Assembly (NCBI GenBank): GCA_934183355.1
Contig: CAKPST010000008.1
Coordinates: 1 to 39,754, forward strand
Direction: 5' to 3'
Length of the DNA: 39,754 nt
Source of the DNA: an uncultured Prevotella sp.
GTDB lineage: Bacteria > Bacteroidota > Bacteroidia > Bacteroidales > Bacteroidaceae
Of the stretch, positions 25,401 through 34,100 are shown piece after piece (positions within the stretch are counted from its first letter, which is position 1; the number at the start of each line of letters is the position of its first letter). Under the pieces are notes generated by a model. The model was given only the letters and a program-made list of their open reading frames with translations, was not told where the DNA came from and did not search any database. The translations under genes were made by a program, and so were the position numbers.

Positions 25401-28002
25401 GTGGAACGGCGTATACAATCGCAATCTCTTTGCCTATAGCGAGATGTCTATGCGTTTCCTCGACGAGCGCGGACTCGACTATAGCACCTTCTTCAACAAT
25501 CTGCTTACGTTGTCGCACGGTGGTGAGGTGCTTATTGCATACGACCGCTTAAACTCGCCTGTTAAAGTTGGACATGGACAGTCGAAGAAGTTCTATGCTG
25601 TCAATCCTAAGATGGAGATGCAGTCAGCCGCAAGTGCCGATGGTGCCACCAAGGTTATGGCAAAGAAGGATAGCAACATTGCAAACGAAGAGTCAGCAGA
25701 CGAAAGTCAGAAGCCTGCTGCATCCGAGCAGATACGCGAGAATCTCAACGAGACAGCATTCTTCTATCCTGGTCTTGTGACAGACGACAAGGGCAATGTC
25801 TCTATGCGCTTCACTCTTCCCGAGAGTGTCGCCACATGGCAGTTCTACGGATTGGCTCACGACAAGGACATGAACAATGGCACCATCTCGGCAACGTCAG
25901 TAGCCAAGAAGACGGTGATGATTCAGCCCAACGTGCCTCGTTTTGTGCGCTCTACAGACTGTGGCATTCTCTCGGCACGCATCTCCAACACATCCGACAA
26001 GCTTCAGAATGGCACAGCCCGACTCTCGTTTGTCAACCCCGAAACGGGAAAGGAGGTATATCGCAAGGAGAAGCGATTCAGCGTTAAGGCTGACGAGACA
26101 ACAGCTGTCGACTTCGATTTTGATATGTCGAAGATAGATAACGACGGATTGCTCATCTGTCGTGTGGTGGCTAATGGTCATGGCTACAGCGATGGCGAGC
26201 AGCACTATATGCCTGTTTTGCCCGACAACGAGCAGGTGACCAACACCGTTGCTTTCACACAGAACGAGCCGGGTACACTCGACATCAATCTCCGTCCGTT
26301 GTTCCCCGACAATAGCTCCGACCGCAAGCTTACTGTTGAGTACACCAACTCTCCGGCATGGCTCATGATACAGGCTTTGCCAACAATGTCAACTACAAAC
26401 GACGACAATGCCATCTCGCTCGCTGCTGCATATTATGCCAACTCCATCGGACGCCACATTATGCATCTCTCGCCAGTCATCAAGCAGACTGTTGAACTGT
26501 GGCAGAAGGAGGACTCGCAGCAGACAGATGCTTCGTCACTACAGAGCGCATTGCAGAAGAATCAGCAACTGCGCCAGATAGTGCTCGACGAGACACCATG
26601 GCTCTTGGCAGCCGACCGTGAGTCTGAGCAGAAACGCCAGCTCATGGGCTACTTCAACGAGTCGCAACTCGACTATCGTCTTGCCGACAATCTCTCGCGC
26701 CTCTCTCGCTTGCAGCTCGAAGACGGTTCGTTTGCTTGGTGGAAGGGTATGGATGGTTCGCCATATATGACCATGTCTGTATTGCAGACCCTTGTGCGTC
26801 TCAATCGTATGGTGGGCGAACAGAAGACCACTGCCAACATGATAGCAGCCGCTTTTGCCTATATGGACAAGCAGATGGCTCGTGAGGTGAAGTTCTTGAA
26901 GAAGGCAGAGCATGAGGGCAAGCTCACTGTTGTGCGTCCAAGCGAACTCGCCGTGCAGTATCTCTATGCCTCAACGCTTGCCGGACGCAAGATGCAGTCG
27001 GCTACAAAGCACAACTTCGACTATCTCGTGTCGCGTCTTGCGTCACACAACACCGACTTCTCTATCTACGGTAAGGCTGTGTCGGCAGTGGTGCTCGCTG
27101 CCAATAGCCACCGCAAGGAGGCAGCCAGTCTGCTGGAGAGCATACGCCAATACACCGTATATAAGGAGGATATGGGACGCTATTTCGACACACCGAAGGC
27201 TCTCTACTCATGGTGCGACTATCGCATACCGTCGCAGGTGGCTGCCATCGAGGCTATCAAGGCATTGCAGCCCAACGACAACACGACGATTTCGGAGATG
27301 CAGCGCTGGTTGCTCCAGTCTAAGCGTACGCAGGTTTGGGACACTCCTCTCAACTCTATCAATGCTGTATATGCCTTCCTTGATGGCAATGCCACTGTGC
27401 TGACAGAAGGTGTAGAGCGTCCTGCCATGCTGAAGATCAACGGGCAGAAGCTATCTACATCTAAGTCGACAGCCAGACTCGGTTATGTCAAGACAGCCAA
27501 GACGGGCAACGACTTCCGCCAGTTCTCTGCCGAGAAGACCTCCTCTGGCACATCATGGGGTGCTGTATACGCTCAGTTCATGCAGCCCACAACCGAGGTT
27601 GCTGATGCTGCTATGGGCATGACCGTTAGTCGTGAGGTGATAAAGGATGGCAAGAAGCTGTCTGATGGTAGTGTTAGTCTGCATGTAGGCGACCGCGTCA
27701 CAGTTCGCCTCACCATCACAGCCGACCGCGACTACGACTTTGTGCAACTCTCCGACCGCCGTGCCGCATGTCTTGAGCCTGCTGAGCAACTCTCTGGCTA
27801 TGGCTACGGCTACTACTGCCAACCCAAGGACAACGCCACCAACTACTTCTTTGGTTCAATGTCCAAGGGCAAGCATGTCATCGAGACCACCTATTATGTC
27901 GACCGCGTCGGCAACTACCAGACTGGAACATGCACCGTACAGTGTGCCTACGCGCCTGAGTTTATGGCTCGCACCAAGGCTGTGAAACTGAATGTTGAAT
28001 AA
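22447..28002 (+). CDS. Alpha-2-macroglobulin family protein lacking the thioester motif
   Basis: A 1851-residue exported protein with a signal peptide (residues 1-21) and no lipobox, so likely periplasmic. Bacterial alpha-2-macroglobulins are thought to trap attacking proteases. After an N-terminal helical region (to about 280) come macroglobulin beta domains, including the MG2 signature IYTDRRIYRPGQTVHAAA near residue 510. The core signature NETAFFYPGLVTDDKGNVSM lies near 1100 and is followed by ATWQFYGLAHDKD. Where thioester homologues carry a CxEQ motif just before AYYAN, this protein reads TTNDDNAISLAAAYYANS (near 1310-1330), with no cysteine. The C-terminal domain ends in a typical receptor-like sandwich (RRAACLEPAEQLSGYG). 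It is first in an operon with the DUF1573 gene and ispH. Confidence 0.92.
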   Translation: MKRSRLISIALALLMPLAAIADTYTSLWKQYDAALHKDHPQTALKLLLQITDKAQRERAYGHLLKAQLATAEQQMTVAPDSLQPAVERLKLWEQAAVKSGDKVLAAIYQSVLGSVYSCTASRFDDAEALSKSYFKKSMSAPDALAKAYATGYEPFVVDGVDSKYYYDDMLHIIGIRADAYTAMHDYYASHGKREGALLTALELVKKARRANDEGRVKKSKYIMSLDSLAREYGDLLPCGEVAIERYAYMENAEDVTAEEKMSYINYALMKWGAWERMNILRNAQRRLTLPSFHASLGGELALPGVPRKVVVMSLNNIGELRLTATRLNIDGTTQLDPSVDKDYQRLRRSIIPGEQPITDMRRYVGQPAYKTISDTLELKGLRSGMYLVELSTDNVSVPVERHLLRVCNLYPVMESLPGKRYRIAVLDATHGTAVKDAKVDVVMSVDKDGKELVKTFTTDANGEVYVDYASTEPRSFRVYTDEERAFPMSVMSGRFYYYSNKSTITQTTIYTDRRIYRPGQTVHAAAIAYTYNNKVFKGEPQSGKQMTITLRNANRKEVARQTVTTDEYGMASADFVLPSSGLTGIYTLHSDLGNSTYANFSVEEYKRPTFKVDFEKYTAKYVAGDTVRLKGVAKSFAGVPVQGAKVAVQVMRRPAMFWRGVGVDRKLETVLIDTVQTAADGTFIAAVPMLMPDTYDEHPRRYYTFDINANVTDVSGETRTAETSLPLSDRSTILTCDLPDKSLRDSLRTVTFAYRNNAGEPIDGDVTYYIDNQRYVCKANTPAKIDAEALGSARHRLMAVCGSDTLRTAFTTFTLQDLKTPVATHDWFYQSASRFPDGGPVFIQIGSSDSIQHIVYTLISGDKIIEEGRADLKNELRTRALMYKPEWGDGVTLSVAWVKNGQSYKHTARIERPLPDTRLNLKWTTFRDRLVPGQRETWTLNITRPDGTPARAQLLATLYDKSLDEIRQHSMRFSLPAYINVPWLSWNGVYNRNLFAYSEMSMRFLDERGLDYSTFFNNLLTLSHGGEVLIAYDRLNSPVKVGHGQSKKFYAVNPKMEMQSAASADGATKVMAKKDSNIANEESADESQKPAASEQIRENLNETAFFYPGLVTDDKGNVSMRFTLPESVATWQFYGLAHDKDMNNGTISATSVAKKTVMIQPNVPRFVRSTDCGILSARISNTSDKLQNGTARLSFVNPETGKEVYRKEKRFSVKADETTAVDFDFDMSKIDNDGLLICRVVANGHGYSDGEQHYMPVLPDNEQVTNTVAFTQNEPGTLDINLRPLFPDNSSDRKLTVEYTNSPAWLMIQALPTMSTTNDDNAISLAAAYYANSIGRHIMHLSPVIKQTVELWQKEDSQQTDASSLQSALQKNQQLRQIVLDETPWLLAADRESEQKRQLMGYFNESQLDYRLADNLSRLSRLQLEDGSFAWWKGMDGSPYMTMSVLQTLVRLNRMVGEQKTTANMIAAAFAYMDKQMAREVKFLKKAEHEGKLTVVRPSELAVQYLYASTLAGRKMQSATKHNFDYLVSRLASHNTDFSIYGKAVSAVVLAANSHRKEAASLLESIRQYTVYKEDMGRYFDTPKALYSWCDYRIPSQVAAIEAIKALQPNDNTTISEMQRWLLQSKRTQVWDTPLNSINAVYAFLDGNATVLTEGVERPAMLKINGQKLSTSKSTARLGYVKTAKTGNDFRQFSAEKTSSGTSWGAVYAQFMQPTTEVADAAMGMTVSREVIKDGKKLSDGSVSLHVGDRVTVRLTITADRDYDFVQLSDRRAACLEPAEQLSGYGYGYYCQPKDNATNYFFGSMSKGKHVIETTYYVDRVGNYQTGTCTVQCAYAPEFMARTKAVKLNVE

Positions 28003-28025
28003 AACAAAATACATACATCTGAATT

Positions 28026-29090
28026 ATGAAGAGATTATATATATCTGCCCTGTGTCTCGCATTCAGCACACTTGCTGTCAATGCGCAGAAGATAGAGGTG
28101 GCAAACAAGATTGTAGACTGTGGACAGACCGTCTATAAGTCGCCTGCAACCGCAGAGTTCGAAGTCAAGAACAAGGGCAATCGTGCCGTGCGTATCGTAG
28201 ACGTTCGCATGAGTTGTGGATGCACTGACGTTGAGTATCCGCGAGAGGAGATACCAGCCAATAGCAAGTTCACCGTGCGTGTCACATACGATGCCAAGAC
28301 AATGGGACGCTACGACAAAATCGTGGGCATCTACACCGACGGCAACGACAAGCCGCTGATGCTGCGCATGCGTGGACAGGTGGTGAGAGAGATTGTCGAC
28401 TTCGGTGGCAATTACGACTTCATGCTCGGTAGCTTGCAGAGCGATTGCAACGACATCGAGTTTGATGATGTCAACCGTGGTGAGCGTCCGCAGAAGAAGA
28501 TACACATCCGCAACACCACAAGCGAGACCGTGCAGCCAGTGGTTATGCACCTGCCCGACTATCTGACGGCAGAGGTGTCGCCATCTAAGATAGCTCCGGC
28601 TCACAGCGGTGTCATCACCCTTACGCTCGACTCAAAGCGTCTCAAGGATATGGGATTGACTCAGACAAGCATCTTCCTCGGTGCATTCCCCGGCGACCGT
28701 GTGGCACACGAGAAGGAAATTGGTGTGTCGGCAGTGCTCTTGCCTAAGTTCGACAATCTCACCGTCAAGCAGCTTGCCCACGCTCCACGTCTCTATCTGT
28801 CTACAAAGAATCTCAATCTGGGTGCCTTTAATGGCAAGAAGAAGCTCAAGGGCGAAATCATCATCCGCAACGACGGCAAGTCACAGCTCAACATCAAGAG
28901 TCTACAGATGTTCACCGTCGGACTTCAGGTGTCGCTCAACAAGCAGAAGTTGCAGCCGGGCGAGTCGGCTAAGATTAAGGTTACGGCAGAAGAGCGACTG
29001 CTCAAGATGGCTCGTTCTAAACCGCGTGTGCTAATGATAACCAACGACCCCAATCAGCCAAAGGTCACAATCAACATCATCACCGAATAA
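28026..29090 (+). CDS. DUF1573 protein, exported
   Basis: A 354-residue protein with a signal peptide (cleavage near VNAQ, residue 20). The DUF1573 core follows: VDCGQTVYKSPATAEFEVKNKG, then RMSCGCTDVEYP with the conserved S63-C64-G65-C66-T67, then a second immunoglobulin-like strand set. Two further Ig-like segments follow (VDFGGNYDFMLGS near 120, LNLGAFNGKKKLKGEIIIRNDGKS near 265-290), like the ASPM/SPD-2/Hydin fold. The family has no known activity; adhesion or envelope structure is a guess. It starts 23 nt after the macroglobulin gene and its stop codon overlaps the ispH start by one base. Confidence 0.9.
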   Translation: MKRLYISALCLAFSTLAVNAQKIEVANKIVDCGQTVYKSPATAEFEVKNKGNRAVRIVDVRMSCGCTDVEYPREEIPANSKFTVRVTYDAKTMGRYDKIVGIYTDGNDKPLMLRMRGQVVREIVDFGGNYDFMLGSLQSDCNDIEFDDVNRGERPQKKIHIRNTTSETVQPVVMHLPDYLTAEVSPSKIAPAHSGVITLTLDSKRLKDMGLTQTSIFLGAFPGDRVAHEKEIGVSAVLLPKFDNLTVKQLAHAPRLYLSTKNLNLGAFNGKKKLKGEIIIRNDGKSQLNIKSLQMFTVGLQVSLNKQKLQPGESAKIKVTAEERLLKMARSKPRVLMITNDPNQPKVTINIITE

Positions 29091-29953
29091 TGAACAACAA
29101 TCTGACTATAGAAATCGACGAGGGCAGTGGATTCTGCTTCGGCGTGACAACAGCTATAAAGAAGGCAGAGGAGGAGCTTGCCAAGGGCACTCGCCTCTAC
29201 TGCCTCGGCGACATCGTCCACAATGGCATGGAGGTGGAGCGTCTGCACGAGCAGGGACTCATAACAATCAACCACGACGACCTCCGCACTCTGCATGATG
29301 TTAAGGTGTTGCTACGTGCTCATGGCGAACCGCCAGAGACATACGCCTTGGCAAGAGCCAACAACATAGAGATAATCGACGCCACATGTCCCGTGGTGCT
29401 TGCCCTACAACGCCGCATCAAACGGCAGTACGACCTCAACCCCGAAGCCCAGATCGTCATCTTCGGCAAGCGTGGACATGCCGAAGTGCTCGGACTTGTG
29501 GGTCAGACCGAGAGTCATGCCATCGTCGTTGAGAAGGTGGACGACGTGAAACGCCTCGACTTTTCGCGCGACATCTATCTCTACTCGCAGACCACAAAGT
29601 CGCTCGACGGATTCCATCGTGTCATCGACTACATACAGGAGCACATGCAGGAGGGTGCAACGTTCAAGAGTTTTGACACCATCTGCCGCCAGGTGGCAAA
29701 CCGCATGCCCAACATTGCAGCATTTGCCACACGCCATGACCTCATACTCTTTGTGTCGGGCAGAAAGAGTAGCAATGGCAAAGTGCTCTTCAACGAGTGT
29801 CACAGCGTCAATCCCAATAGCTATCAGATAGAAAGTCCCGACGAGATAGACATGTCGTGGTTTACGTCTGATGTCAAGACTGTGGGCATCTGTGGTGCCA
29901 CAAGCACTCCAAAGTGGCTCATGGAGCAGTGTAGAGACAAAATAAACGGCTAA
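29090..29953 (+). CDS. ispH: 4-hydroxy-3-methylbut-2-enyl diphosphate reductase
   Basis: Last step of the MEP isoprenoid pathway: reduces HMBPP to IPP and DMAPP with a [4Fe-4S] cluster in the cytosol. The 287 residues carry all landmarks: the three cluster cysteines C16 (SGFCFGV), C100 (DATCPVV) and C199 (DTICRQVANRM), plus HNGMEVERL, RAHGEPPE, KRGHAEVLGLVGQT and VGICGATSTPKWL. The start ATG shares its A with the stop codon of the DUF1573 gene, so the two are translationally coupled. The essential gene seems to depend on the promoter far upstream of the macroglobulin gene, unless an internal one exists. Confidence 0.97.
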   Translation: MNNNLTIEIDEGSGFCFGVTTAIKKAEEELAKGTRLYCLGDIVHNGMEVERLHEQGLITINHDDLRTLHDVKVLLRAHGEPPETYALARANNIEIIDATCPVVLALQRRIKRQYDLNPEAQIVIFGKRGHAEVLGLVGQTESHAIVVEKVDDVKRLDFSRDIYLYSQTTKSLDGFHRVIDYIQEHMQEGATFKSFDTICRQVANRMPNIAAFATRHDLILFVSGRKSSNGKVLFNECHSVNPNSYQIESPDEIDMSWFTSDVKTVGICGATSTPKWLMEQCRDKING

Positions 29954-29990
29954 CACGTATTAATATACACGTTATTTACGTGTTTCTTAC
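29952..29990 (+). terminator. Possible terminator after ispH
   Basis: An 8-bp perfect stem (29952-29959 with 29977-29984) begins at the ispH stop codon and runs into TTTCTTACTATTT. The 17-nt loop contains a competing stem, ACACGT (29967-29972) with ACGTGT (29978-29983). Confidence 0.5.
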
Positions 29991-30026
29991 TATTTCAATT
30001 ATTTTTGATAAAAAAGTTATCAAATG

Positions 30027-30058
30027 TTTTGGTAGTAAAGAAAAAATGCCTACCTTTG
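30027..30058 (+). promoter_or_regulatory. Promoter of tRNA-Arg
   Basis: TTTTG (30027-30031), a 19-nt spacer and TACCTTTG (30051-30058) form a full Bacteroidetes promoter, 40 nt before the mature tRNA. Confidence 0.82.
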
Positions 30059-30098
30059 CACTCGCAATCAAGAAATGATACTTGTTGCTGAATGGTAA

Positions 30099-30172
30099 GG
30101 CTCCGTAGCTCAACTGAATAGAGCATCTGACTACGGATCAGAAGGTTGCAGGTTTGAATCCTGCCGGAGTCA
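30099..30172 (+). tRNA. tRNA-Arg (anticodon ACG)
   Basis: A full cloverleaf of 74 nt. The acceptor stem GGCTCCG pairs with CGGAGTC (one G-T). The anticodon stem TCTGA/TCAGA encloses the loop CTACGGA with anticodon ACG. The T arm is GCAGG-TTTGAAT-CCTGC and the discriminator is A30172. The next bases are CA, so CCA is not encoded, unlike in the tRNA-His of this window. Confidence 0.95.
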
Positions 30173-30183
30173 CAAAATTTAAT

Positions 30184-30220
30184 AAAAAGAGGATGTTAAG
30201 CAATTAACATCCTCTTTTTT
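30184..30220 (+). terminator. Rho-independent terminator of tRNA-Arg
   Basis: A perfect 16-bp stem (30184-30199 with 30204-30219) is closed by a GCAA tetraloop and ends in a T run. Confidence 0.92.
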
Positions 30221-30289
30221 ATTTCCACAAATTCGTATATCACAATTTGCCAACTTAATATATGTTATGTTGGTGAAAAAATGTGTCAC

Positions 30290-30682
30290 ATCTACCATAA
30301 TCTTCGTTATTCATTAAGTATCAGTGAGTTATAGGCTGGCAGATGGCTGGCAGATGTAAAAAAATGAAGGTTTATCTGCCATTCGCAAAGCTCAATCTAC
30401 CATTTCTGTGATTTAATGCATCACAACTAAGGCTTAGTTGCAATGCAAACAAGCCTTAGTTGCAATGCAAACAAGCCTTAGATGCAATGCAAACAAGCCT
30501 TAGATGCAATGCAAACAAGCCTTAGATGCAATGCAAACAAGCCTTGCATGGCACATTGCCTCGTGTTTATGGCAGATAGGATGGTACATTATACGCTTTC
30601 GTAGTTATCTACCATTCTGCGTAATATGTTGTTACTCAATGAGATATATGGGTGAAAAACCGAGTTGTGGCAGATGGTAGAT
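30290..30682. repeat. Nine scattered copies of TGGYAGAT in both orientations
   Basis: Forward copies (TGGCAGAT or TGGTAGAT) end near 30344, 30355, 30577, 30675 and 30682. Reverse copies (ATCTRCCA) start at 30290, 30374, 30395 and 30607. The first two forward copies are a perfect 11-bp tandem duplication at 30334-30355. The copies flank the 22-bp array on both sides. Their role is unknown. Confidence 0.7.
30417..30545. repeat. 22-bp tandem repeat array, five copies, with an inverted head copy
   Basis: Five head-to-tail 22-bp units run from 30431 to 30540, plus a GCCTT start of a sixth. Units begin GCCTTAGATGCAATG and end CAAACAA. The first two have TTAGTT and the last three TTAGAT; the first also starts GGCTT instead of GCCTT. 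A partial copy in opposite orientation (30417-30433, 15 of 17 bases matching) precedes the array. There are no spacers, so it is not a CRISPR. The period is not a multiple of three, so a coding role is unlikely. Confidence 0.92.
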
Positions 30683-30891
30683 GAAAACGTAAAACCTTAT
30701 AGTATTAGTTCTTTTCCTTTACACGAGGTGTGCGATGAGTTCCATACGTCGTTATCAAGTTAAAAATGCACCATGCAGTGGCTTAAATTTGTGCACTTTT
30801 GTAATGTATATTTTATAAAAATACATCCAAGAATCCTTTTCTTCTTAAAGGATGTTAAATTAAAAAACTTTTTCTTTGAAAAGCTTGCGTG

Positions 30892-30924
30892 TTTTTTTTT
30901 TTTTTTATTCTTTTGCAAAAGAAT
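30892..30924. other. T15 tract followed by an 18-bp perfect palindrome
   Basis: Fifteen T residues (30892-30906) are directly followed by ATTCTTTTGCAAAAGAAT (30907-30924), a perfect palindrome. It lies about 240 bp upstream of the SusC start. The palindrome could be an operator or, with the T run, a minus-strand hairpin; the homopolymer is slippage-prone. Confidence 0.55.
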
Positions 30925-31165
30925 TAAAAACCAAAGATTATTAATAAAATATATTTACTAATTAATTATCCTATTAAGAACGGTATTGTGTAATACTAAA
31001 GTGTAATAATGATATTTGTTAAAATCTTTAAGAAAGATATGAATGTCAATCACTTGGATATTAACCTTTGTTAGCACACATTGGTTTAATGTAAAAAAAA
31101 ATATGCATACCTGCTCCTAATATGAAACTTAAATAAACTAATTATAAAACAAACAATTGTCGCAA

Positions 31166-34100
31166 ATGAACAAGATTTCTAACGGAAGAAAAGCCATGCT
31201 GCTGAATTCCGCCATTGCGCTTATGGCTTCTGGACTGCCATTGCAGAACGCTTCTGCCTCACAGACTACAGTTGCCAACGCTTTGACGCAACAACAGGGT
31301 AGTGTCGTTCAGGGTACAGTTACTGACGGTACTGGTGAACCACTAATCGGTGTTAGCGTTGTCGTTAAGGGTGCTCAAGGACTGGGTGTTGTGACTGACA
31401 TCGACGGCAACTACAAGATCAATGTTAAGGACAAGAATTCTATTCTTGTGTTCTCTTACATCGGCTATAAGCCTCAGGAAGTGAATGTTGGTGGACGTGC
31501 TTCTATCAATGTTACATTGAATGATGAGAGTAGCGTGCTCAAGGAGGTTGTTGTGACTGCTATGGGTATTAAGCGTAAGGAAGCTTCGCTCACTTACTCT
31601 ACACAGCAACTCAAGAGTTCTGATCTTAATAAGGTGCAGGACCCTAACGTGGCTAACTCACTTGAAGGTAAGATTTCGGGTGTGACAATTACTCCAAGTG
31701 CTGGTGGTGCTGGTGGTGCTTCTAAGATTCTTTTGCGCGGTAACAAGTCGATTCTTGGTTCAAGTGCTCCTCTTATTGTTGTTGATGGTGTGCCTATGAA
31801 CAACTCTACAAGAGGTCAGGTTACAAGTGCTACCAATATGACATATTCGTCACAGTCGGAAGGTGGCGACGCTCTCTCAATGATCAACCCTGATGACATC
31901 GAGTCAATCAACGTGCTCAAGGGTGCCAATGCTGCAGCTCTCTATGGTTCGGTGGCTGCCAATGGTGTGCTCATGATTACAACCAAGAAGGGGCGCGAAG
32001 GAAGAATAGGTGTGAATGTATCGTCGAATATCACATTTGACAATGTGCTCACCACTCCTAATATTCAAAACACTTATGGTGCAAGAGTAAACCATGAGGC
32101 AGGTTCGCTCGAAACCTATAGCTGGGGCGACCGTGTGAATAGTTTGGGCAACGACCAGCTGATTCTCCATACTAAATTGGACAATAATAAGTTCAACGGT
32201 GCTGTTAATGAGGTGCATCTTCGCAACTATGCCAAGAACGACCTTGACGACTTCTATAAGACTGGTGTAACTACCAACAATTCTATAGCCCTTTCGGGAG
32301 GAACCGACAAGATTAACACATATTTCTCTTATGGTAACTCACACGCTAAGGGTATGCTTCAGAACAACTCTTACAATCGTCATACACTCTCGTTCCGTCA
32401 GTCGCTCAAACTCTATGATCGTCTTGACTTCAACGTGACAATGAACTACATACAGACCAAGACAAGAAACCGTCCTGGTGGAGGTGTTGCACTCAACCCG
32501 ATTTACCATGCCTATACAATGCCTCGTAATATCGACTACGACTACTACCGCAACAACTATTCGCAGGAGGGCAAGTGGAATTGTAAGGAGCAGGACATAT
32601 ATGTACGTCAAGAAGATGGTTCTTTTAAGCGTCTGCCACAAAGTGTGACTCTCTCTGGTCCAATGCAGAATTGGGCATATCAAGAGTCTTGGCAGAACAA
32701 CCCGTTCTGGCTTATGAACAAGAACTACGGCATCCATCGTGAGGACCGTTTCTTCGGTAATGTTTCTGCTAATCTTGACATCTACGATGGATTGAGCTTC
32801 CAGGCTCGTCTTGGTATAGACTTATCAAAATTCGAGAATGATGGTGGTCAGTATGCTACAACATGGTTGCCAGCTGGTATGAACGATTTCGGACGCTATT
32901 TCTGGGGTTACTCTAAGGGTACAGAAATCTATACCGACTACATGCTCAACTATAACAAGACGTTTGGTGATTGGGACGTGTCGGCATCAGCAGGTTGGGT
33001 AGGACATACTAATAAGGTGTTGAGCAAGAATACAGACGCAACAGCTACTTATATAGACCCTAAACAGCAGCAGATTTCTACTGTAATCAACTGGTTCTCT
33101 ACCTCGGCAGGTGGTCGTGGTGCTACATCACAGAGCGAAACACACAACTGGGATAAGGGTGCACTCGTAACAGCACAAGTAGGCTGGAAGGATGCAGTGT
33201 TCGTAGATGGTTCTTATCGTCGTGACTGGTATCGCGCGTTCCGTCAGTTCAAGGATCGTGGTACGCCCGACAACTATGGCTATTTCGGATTTGGTGCCAA
33301 TGCCATCATCAGCAACTTGGCTAAGTTGCCAGAGTGGATGAATTACATGAAGTATCGTGTGTCTTACTCAGAGGTTGGTAACTCTATCCCTAACCAGGTA
33401 TATGCCAAGGCATCTGTCGACTATGATACTGGTGCAACTACAGTATCGCAGTGGGCAAGCTTCGAGAATCCGCGTCCTGAGAAGACAGCTTCGTTCGAGA
33501 CTGGTCTTGAGATGCTCTTCCTCAACAACTGCTTGAGCTTCGACATTACATATTATAATGCAACAATGTCCAACCTCTATCTTGTAGGTTCTAACGCTTC
33601 GGGCAAGTCAATCCCGATGAACTCAGCCAAGATTCGTAACCAGGGTATTGAGGCTACTGTAGGCTACGACTTCAAGATGCCGTTCGGCATGCGTTGGAAG
33701 ACATCTTACAACATTTCTTATAATGATAATAAGATTCTACGCACTGCCTATGACAGCACAACTGGCAAGGAGAACATCATCGCAACCGACCTAGGTGGTG
33801 TACGTGTACTCTACAAGGAGGGTGGTTCGTTCGGTGATATGTATGTGACAGAGCTTGCACGCTATACAGCAAACGACCGCGATGTCAAGAATGGCAAGGC
33901 TAAGGAAGGCTGGTATAAGCTTACTTCTGAGGGCGGTATTCAGATGAACACAGAGTCTGGCAAGAAGTATGGCAAGTATGTTGGCAATATGAACGCTGCT
34001 TGGCAGATGGGTTGGTCGAACACCTTTAGCTATAAGGATTTCACCCTTTCAATGCTTATTAATGGACGTATCGGTGGCAAGGTGCTTTCGCTCACAGAGT

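Larger units (their letters stand above)
30221..31165. other. 945-bp gene-free region between tRNA-Arg and the SusC gene
   Basis: I see no convincing gene. A 62-codon open frame at 30773-30961 is dominated by AT-rich, Phe/Lys-rich sequence over a T15 tract and looks spurious. The region holds scattered TGGYAGAT words (30290-30682), a 22-bp tandem array (30431-30545), the T15 tract with an 18-bp palindrome (30892-30924), and the leader of the SusC gene. A weak promoter-like TAACCTTTG at 31062-31070 has one extra base relative to TAnnTTTG, so the SusC promoter remains uncertain. Confidence 0.75.

Noticed and set aside
30417..30545. CRISPR array
   Set aside because: The units are directly adjacent with no unique spacers, and no cas gene is in the window.
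30773..30961. Small 62-codon gene upstream of SusC
   Set aside because: The frame reads through an AT-rich stretch and a T15 run, giving a Phe/Lys-rich product. No start signal or homologous motif supports it.
31157..31165. TTG start for SusC
   Set aside because: ATG at 31166 directly begins a normal signal peptide; the upstream TTG adds only three residues.
30099..31165. Integrated element using tRNA-Arg as attachment site
   Set aside because: I found no second copy of the tRNA 3' end and no integrase in the following sequence. The repeats remain unexplained, but an attachment site cannot be shown.
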